From Qipengyuania citrea (GTDB taxonomy: Bacteria; Pseudomonadota; Alphaproteobacteria; Sphingomonadales; Sphingomonadaceae), in the NCBI RefSeq assembly GCF_009828015.1, contig NZ_WTYG01000003.1:1-64000 (forward strand): 64,000 nucleotides of DNA. Reading direction: 5' to 3'. The translations under genes and the position numbers were made by a program. Shown in pieces: positions 59,495 through 64,000 of the stretch (position 1 is the stretch's first letter; the number at the start of each line of letters is the position of its first letter). The notes under the pieces were generated by a model. It did not search any database and had not been told where the DNA came from. It saw nothing but the letters and a program-made list of their open reading frames with translations.

Positions 59495-59607
59495 GATGCC
59501 CGACTGCCTAGCGATATTCGGCCCATCGCAAAAGCCGCTCAATTCCCTTGTCCGCCATCACGATAGCTCTAGACTCGCGCGGGAGAATGGGTTTCGCCCG
59601 GGGGGTC

Positions 59608-60945
59608 ATGCTTACATCCACGCATCTGCTGCGGCGCAGGCGATTCCTGCCGCTGTTCGTCACGCAGCTGTTCAACGCGTTCAACGACAATCTCTACAAG
59701 ACCACGATGGTCCTGTTCGTGGTCTACGCGGTCTACAATGACGAAAGCACCGAAGCTGCCTTCAGCGGGCTGGCATCGGGGCTGTTCATCCTGCCGTTCT
59801 TCCTGCTGTCCGCACTGGCCGGACAGCTTGCCGACATGCGCGACAAGGCGCGGATCATCCGCACCGTCAAGCTGTGCGAAATCGGCCTGATGACAATCGG
59901 CGCGGCAGGGCTCTACATGGCCTGGCAAGGCATATTGGTTCAATCGGTCGCCATTCCGCTGCTGCTGCTGGCGCTGTTCCTGACCGGGGTGCAATCGACC
60001 TTCCTCGGCCCGATCAAATACGCGATCCTGCCCCAGCACCTGAAACAGGACGAGGTCCTGGCCGGGACCGGGCTGGTCGAAGCCGGCACCTATATCGCGA
60101 TCCTCGCCGGGACGATCCTGGCGGGGCCGCTCGCTGTCGAACACACCGGCTGGGCTGCGATGGGGATCATCGTGATCGCCTGTATCGGCTATCTGGTCAG
60201 CCGGCAGGTGCCCGCTGCCCCGCCCATGGGCGAGGTCGAGAAACTCGACTGGCACATCCTGCGCGCCTCGGTGAAACTGGTGCGCGACACGATGCACAAC
60301 GCCGAAGTCTATTACGCCATCCTGGCGATCAGCTTCTTCTGGACGATCGGCGCGGTCCTGTTCATCCAGTTCCCGCCACTGGCCAAGAACACCATCATGG
60401 CCAGCCCCGAAGTCGCCAGCCTGTTCCTCGTCGTTTTCTCCATCGGCGTGGCGATCGGGTCGGTGGCCATCAACACGCTGCTGAAAGGTCGCGTCTCGGC
60501 GCGCTATTCGCCGGTTTCGGTGATCGTCATGGGCGCATTCGTGGTCGCCTTCTATGTCGTGGCGAAGCTGTGGGAAGCGGACCAGCCGCAAAGCCTGCTC
60601 GGCGTGGGCGCGTTCCTCGCCTGGCCGATGGCGACCGTGCTGCTCGGCTGCCTGCTGGGGATCGCGATTGCGGGCGGAATGTTCGTCGTCCCGCTTTACG
60701 CCTTTCTCACCACCCGTGTCGCGCCGCACAAGGCTTCGCGCACGATTGCCGCGAACAATATCGTCAATTCGGGCGCAATGGTGGCCGGATCGCTGGTCGC
60801 CATGGCGATGAGCGCAATCGGCATTCCGATCACCGAACAGGTGCTGCTGTGCGCGGCGATGTGCCTGGTGTCCGCCTGGCTCGGCAAGCGGCTGGTTGCC
60901 GCCGAGAACGAGGCCGCCGACCTCGCCGCGACAATGCGCATCTAG
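59608..60945 (+). CDS. MFS transporter, LplT-like (lysophospholipid transporter family)
   Basis: 445 residues from the ATG at 59608; ATGs at 59587 and 59548 are alternatives with poorer context. About 12 membrane segments; FVTQLFNAFNDNLYKTTMVL and GVQSTFLGPIKYAILPQHL are typical of the LplT group, which moves lysophospholipids across the inner membrane, often fused to or beside acyltransferase/Aas domains. No such domain is present here. Divergent from pgsA, a phospholipid gene, which supports a lipid role. Confidence 0.85.
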   Translation: MLTSTHLLRRRRFLPLFVTQLFNAFNDNLYKTTMVLFVVYAVYNDESTEAAFSGLASGLFILPFFLLSALAGQLADMRDKARIIRTVKLCEIGLMTIGAAGLYMAWQGILVQSVAIPLLLLALFLTGVQSTFLGPIKYAILPQHLKQDEVLAGTGLVEAGTYIAILAGTILAGPLAVEHTGWAAMGIIVIACIGYLVSRQVPAAPPMGEVEKLDWHILRASVKLVRDTMHNAEVYYAILAISFFWTIGAVLFIQFPPLAKNTIMASPEVASLFLVVFSIGVAIGSVAINTLLKGRVSARYSPVSVIVMGAFVVAFYVVAKLWEADQPQSLLGVGAFLAWPMATVLLGCLLGIAIAGGMFVVPLYAFLTTRVAPHKASRTIAANNIVNSGAMVAGSLVAMAMSAIGIPITEQVLLCAAMCLVSAWLGKRLVAAENEAADLAATMRI

Positions 60946-61136
60946 ACGATAAAGGCGAGCACGGCGGCGAGCGTGGCGAAATAGGTCGAGGCGGCACCGC
61001 GGACGTCCTGCGCGGTCAGGCGCCAGTCGACCGGGGCAACGGGAGCGATATCGGCGAATGCGCGGCGGCGCTGCGGCAGGCTGGCGCGGAACCAGTGGCG
61101 GCGGGACTCGGTCGAGAGGACTAGGGAGCGTCGCAT
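60942..61136 (-). CDS. Small hypothetical protein with C-terminal membrane segment
   Basis: 64 residues: a basic N-terminal half (RRSLVLSTESRRHWFRASL), then a hydrophobic C-terminal end (ASTYFATLAAVLAFIV) that could span the membrane. No strong ribosome-binding site; the stop overlaps the MFS gene stop on the other strand by four bases. No known family. It is retained because the hydrophobic tail and its length are plausible for a membrane microprotein, but it may be a chance frame. Confidence 0.4.
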   Translation of the reverse strand: MRRSLVLSTESRRHWFRASLPQRRRAFADIAPVAPVDWRLTAQDVRGAASTYFATLAAVLAFIV

Positions 61137-61285
61137 AGGAAACAGTTAACGAATTCTTAAGGATGTTGTCTCCTGCTCCGGCGCGGTTGTCCCCCGCTGG
61201 TACGCCTCATTCCATCTCCAGCATTGCGCGGCGCCCTCGCGCGGCGCGATTGCACGCCGCGACCAGCCGGGCTAACCGCCGCAGC

Positions 61286-62953
61286 ATGCAAGCGCCCGAT
61301 ACGCCCGCCGCAGCCAAACTCCTCGTCGATTGCCTGGCCGAGCAGGGGTGCGACCGCATCTTCACCGTTCCCGGCGAAAGCTTTCTCCAGGTCCTTGACG
61401 GCCTTGGTCGGCAGGACGCCATCGACGTGGTGACGTGCCGTCAGGAAGGCGGGGTCAGTTTCATGGCCTGCGCCGATGGCGCGATGACGGGGCGTCCCGG
61501 AGTGGCCTTCGTCACCCGCGGACCTGGCGCCACCAATGCGAGCATCGGCGTCCATGTCGCGCAGCAGGATTCGCAGCCGATGATCCTGTTCGTCGGCGAT
61601 GTCGACAGCGAGATGCGCGACCGCGAAGGCTTCCAGGAAGTCGATTTCGCTGCCTTCTTCAGCCCGATTGCCAAGTGGGCCGCGCGGATCGATTCCGCCG
61701 ATCGCATCCCCGAATATGTCGCGCGGGCCTATGCCACCGCGATCTCGGGACGCCCCGGCCCGGTCGTACTGGCCCTGCCCGAGGACATGCTCGGCCGCGA
61801 GACCGCCGCGACCCCACGCGCACGGGTGGAACGCCCCGCGCAGGCCCCCTGCCCCGATGCCATGCAGGCGATGATGGCGCTGATCGGCGACGCCGCCGCA
61901 CCGCTCGCCGTAATCGGCGGCGCGGGCTGGAATGCGCGGGCACGCGCGCATTTCCAGGTGTTCGCCGAACGGCTCGGTCTGCCGGTTGCAACCGCCTTCC
62001 GCCGCCAGGATGCAATCTCACCTTCAAGTAAGGTTTATGCCGGCAATCTGGGCTATGGTCCCAATCCCAGGCTGGTCGAGCGCGTCAAACAGGCCGACCT
62101 GATCCTGGCGATCGGCGCGCGGCTGGGCGAGGCGACGACCGATGGCTATACCGTCCCGCCCCCGACCGCGCCCGACAGGCGGCTGGTCCATGTCCATCCC
62201 GATGCGGACGAACTCAACCGCGTCTATCCCGCCGACCTCGCGATTTGCGCCAGCATGGACGAATTCGCCGAAAGCGCCGCGCTGTGGGATGATGGCGCGG
62301 TCGTCGATTTCGACGCCGGGGCCGAAGCGCATCGCGAGTGGGAGGAATGGGCCACCGCGCATCCCAATGGCCACAGGCTCGACATGGGCCAGGCCGTGCA
62401 GTTCATGCGCGATACGCTGCCTGCCGACACCATCATCTGCAACGGCGCCGGCAATTTTGCCGGCTGGTGGCACCGTTACTGGCGCTATGAAGGCTTCCCC
62501 ACCCAGTTGGCCCCGACCTGCGGGGCGATGGGCTATGGCGTGCCCGCCGCGGTCGCTGCCGCGCTGCGCCACCCCGACCGCACGGTCGTTGCCGTGGCGG
62601 GCGATGGCGATTTCCTGATGAACGGACAGGAACTGGCCACTGCCGCCCAGCATGGGGCGCAGATGATCGTCATCGTGGTCGACAATTCCGCTTACGGGAC
62701 GATCCGCATGCACCAGGAACGCGAGTTTCCGGGCGAGGACCGGATCAGTGCGACCCGGCTTGCCAATCCCGACTTCGCCGCGCTGGCCGAGGCCTATGGC
62801 GCATGGTCGGCGCGCGCTGCCACCACCGACGAGTTCAAGGACGCGCTCGTCGCCGCGCAGGGGCGCAGCGGTTTGCGCCTGATCCACTGCACGATCGATA
62901 TCGAGCAATTGGCTGCCAGCGGCGCCAGCGTGAGCGGTTTGCGCGGGCGCTAG
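61286..62953 (+). CDS. Thiamine diphosphate-dependent enzyme, acetolactate synthase-like
   Basis: 555 residues, three-domain ThDP enzyme of the ALS/POX family. N-terminal Pyr domain with FTVPGESF, and the cofactor glutamate Glu54 in TCRQEGGVSFMA; central Rossmann-like domain; C-terminal PP domain with VAGDGDFLMNGQELATA and VDNSAYGTI, the GDG-to-N magnesium/ThDP motif. The sequence departs from IlvB and Gcl in the substrate loops, and there is no small regulatory subunit gene. Could be a 2-oxo-acid decarboxylase or carboligase; reaction unknown. Confidence 0.82.
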   Translation: MQAPDTPAAAKLLVDCLAEQGCDRIFTVPGESFLQVLDGLGRQDAIDVVTCRQEGGVSFMACADGAMTGRPGVAFVTRGPGATNASIGVHVAQQDSQPMILFVGDVDSEMRDREGFQEVDFAAFFSPIAKWAARIDSADRIPEYVARAYATAISGRPGPVVLALPEDMLGRETAATPRARVERPAQAPCPDAMQAMMALIGDAAAPLAVIGGAGWNARARAHFQVFAERLGLPVATAFRRQDAISPSSKVYAGNLGYGPNPRLVERVKQADLILAIGARLGEATTDGYTVPPPTAPDRRLVHVHPDADELNRVYPADLAICASMDEFAESAALWDDGAVVDFDAGAEAHREWEEWATAHPNGHRLDMGQAVQFMRDTLPADTIICNGAGNFAGWWHRYWRYEGFPTQLAPTCGAMGYGVPAAVAAALRHPDRTVVAVAGDGDFLMNGQELATAAQHGAQMIVIVVDNSAYGTIRMHQEREFPGEDRISATRLANPDFAALAEAYGAWSARAATTDEFKDALVAAQGRSGLRLIHCTIDIEQLAASGASVSGLRGR

Positions 62954-62966
62954 GCGGCGAAGCGGG

Positions 62967-63374
62967 TCAGATCCCCGCCATGGCGCAGATCACCGACCAT
63001 TCGTCAGGCTTGATCTCCGCCACCGACAGGCGTGACAGCTTGACGAGTTCGCAATCCGCCAACTTGGGTTCGGCCTTGATCTGCTTGAGCGTCACAGGAT
63101 GCGGCAGCTTGGTCTTCGGCTTGACCTTGACCGCGGCCCATTTGCCCTCGGGGTCGGTGGGATCCATGATCCCGGCCACGCTGACTTCGCAGATGCCAAC
63201 GATCTCGAGCCCTTCGCGTGAGTGGTAGAAGAACACCTGGTCGCCCACTTCCATCGCCGCGAGGTTGTTCTTGGCCCGGTGGTTGCGCACGCCGTCCCAG
63301 GTCCCCTCCTCTTCTGCGACGAGATCGTCCCAGCTGTATTTGAAGGGTTCCGATTTCATCAGCCAGTAACGCAT
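62967..63374 (-). CDS. EVE-domain (PUA-like) protein
   Basis: 135 residues. YWLMKSEPFKYSWDDL at the start, then WDGVRNHRAKNNL and VFFYHSREGLEIVGICEV are EVE-domain hallmarks; the fold is PUA-like and binds modified nucleic-acid bases in studied members. No fused partner domain (the protein ends at the EVE fold). Convergent with the ThDP gene, 13 bases apart. Confidence 0.9.
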   Translation of the reverse strand: MRYWLMKSEPFKYSWDDLVAEEEGTWDGVRNHRAKNNLAAMEVGDQVFFYHSREGLEIVGICEVSVAGIMDPTDPEGKWAAVKVKPKTKLPHPVTLKQIKAEPKLADCELVKLSRLSVAEIKPDEWSVICAMAGI

Positions 63375-63536
63375 CGCGTAACCATCTCCGTCTACTCATT
63401 CGCGTGCCTGCGCCGTTAGCCGCTGCAGCGAGAGCTGACCACCCTGCGCAGCGCCGGCCCCCCACCTTGCGCGGTTAACCTGTTTTTAGGCGGCGCGCCT
63501 TAAGCAAGCGGAACTCAGCCAAGCCAGGGGGCGGGA

Positions 63537-64000
63537 TTGACCGCGAACAAGACCACGACCAAGGACGCCCGATCCCCGCGAAAGGGCGTGCAGACGCGCC
63601 GCCGCGACCATGATGTCGTGACGCTGGGGATCGCTTTTGCGGCGATCATCCTGTTCGTGGGCACGGCCGGCGTAGTGCTGCCCAACCTGATCGAGGCATG
63701 GACGGGCGACAACCCCTCGCCAGATTCGGCGCTGACCAATGCCCTCCTGCTCAACATTGCGCTGATCCTGCTCGGCTGGCATCGCTACAAGGCGCTCACC
63801 GAAGAACTCAACTCGCGCCGCGAATCCGAGGAAGAGGCCCGCCGCCTCGCCGATATCGACCACCTCACCGGATGTCAGAACCGCCGCAGTTTCACCACTG
63901 CGCTGGGCGATCTGCTGCACGATCTGGAACGCCGCGAGGAAGCGCTGGCGGCGATCGCGGTGGATCTCGACAATTTCAAGCAGGTCAACGACCTCCACGG
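63537..64000 (+). CDS. Membrane-anchored GGDEF protein (5' part, cut by window edge)
   Basis: Partial gene running off the right edge. Starts at TTG behind AGGGGGCGGG. About 30 basic residues, then two membrane segments (IAFAAIILFVGTAGVVL and ALLLNIALILLGW), a short helical linker, and the beginning of a GGDEF domain (DIDHLTGCQNRRSFTTALG, AIAVDLDNFKQVNDLHG). The catalytic GGDEF loop lies beyond the window. Probable diguanylate cyclase anchored in the inner membrane. Divergent from the EVE-domain gene. Confidence 0.82.
   Translation, partial: MTANKTTTKDARSPRKGVQTRRRDHDVVTLGIAFAAIILFVGTAGVVLPNLIEAWTGDNPSPDSALTNALLLNIALILLGWHRYKALTEELNSRRESEEEARRLADIDHLTGCQNRRSFTTALGDLLHDLERREEALAAIAVDLDNFKQVNDLH

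Overview
The window is GC-rich, densely packed DNA from an alphaproteobacterium, most likely Sphingomonadales (Erythrobacteraceae / Novosphingobium / Sphingobium type). The grounds are the complete lig-type protocatechuate 4,5-cleavage set, two large TonB-dependent receptors, a CYP199A-like P450, a GH68/ROK sucrose locus and the many 4-base ATGA/GTGA gene overlaps. This placement is an inference from gene content, not from a marker-gene tree.

Left edge (1-3580): a decayed IS3/IS407-type transposase (about 146-558, minus), roughly 700 bp with no intact gene, and an exported amidohydrolase (1258-3261, minus). Aromatic island (3581-29188): ligK-ligU-ligI on the minus strand and ligR-(DUF1932 dehydrogenase)-ligJ-ligA-ligB-ligC-(aldo/keto reductase) on the plus strand encode every step from protocatechuate to pyruvate plus oxaloacetate. 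The putative regulator has two LysR-type DNA-binding domains. A second, co-directional minus-strand run of about 13 genes follows (23907 down to 12620): exported metallo-beta-lactamase-fold protein, FAD hydroxylase, VOC extradiol dioxygenase, alpha/beta hydrolase, CYP199A-like P450, glutathione-dependent formaldehyde dehydrogenase, [2Fe-2S] ferredoxin, DUF2218, MFS, GST, cupin, FAH-family hydrolase and a pobA gene broken by a large internal deletion. A TonB receptor, a divergent LysR regulator and a thiolase-like protein flank this run. P450 + ferredoxin + formaldehyde dehydrogenase + pobA + lig reads as a route for methoxylated benzoates feeding protocatechuate. The hydroxylase/extradiol/hydrolase part looks like a further, unassigned ring-cleavage route.

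Middle (29197-35457): moeA and moaC (molybdenum cofactor), a membrane GGDEF-EAL protein, an NAD(P)-binding SDR-like protein and an aldehyde dehydrogenase. Sucrose locus (35642-42748): LacI regulator and MFS importer divergent from a TonB receptor, a cytoplasmic GH68 enzyme and a ROK fructokinase, with two perfect LacI-type operators in the divergent region. Then a periplasmic catalase with a His-rich ankyrin partner (katB-ankB type), metY behind a hairpin leader, and an arsenic operon arsR-arsI-arsC-acr3.

Right part (49575-64000) is mostly housekeeping: tRNA-Met, 2'-5' RNA ligase, mltG, fabF, acpP, a DUF2383-like protein, aspS, a JmjC-like cupin, rnd, oxyR, pgsA, an LplT-like MFS protein, an orphan ThDP enzyme, an EVE-domain protein and the start of a membrane GGDEF protein cut by the window edge.
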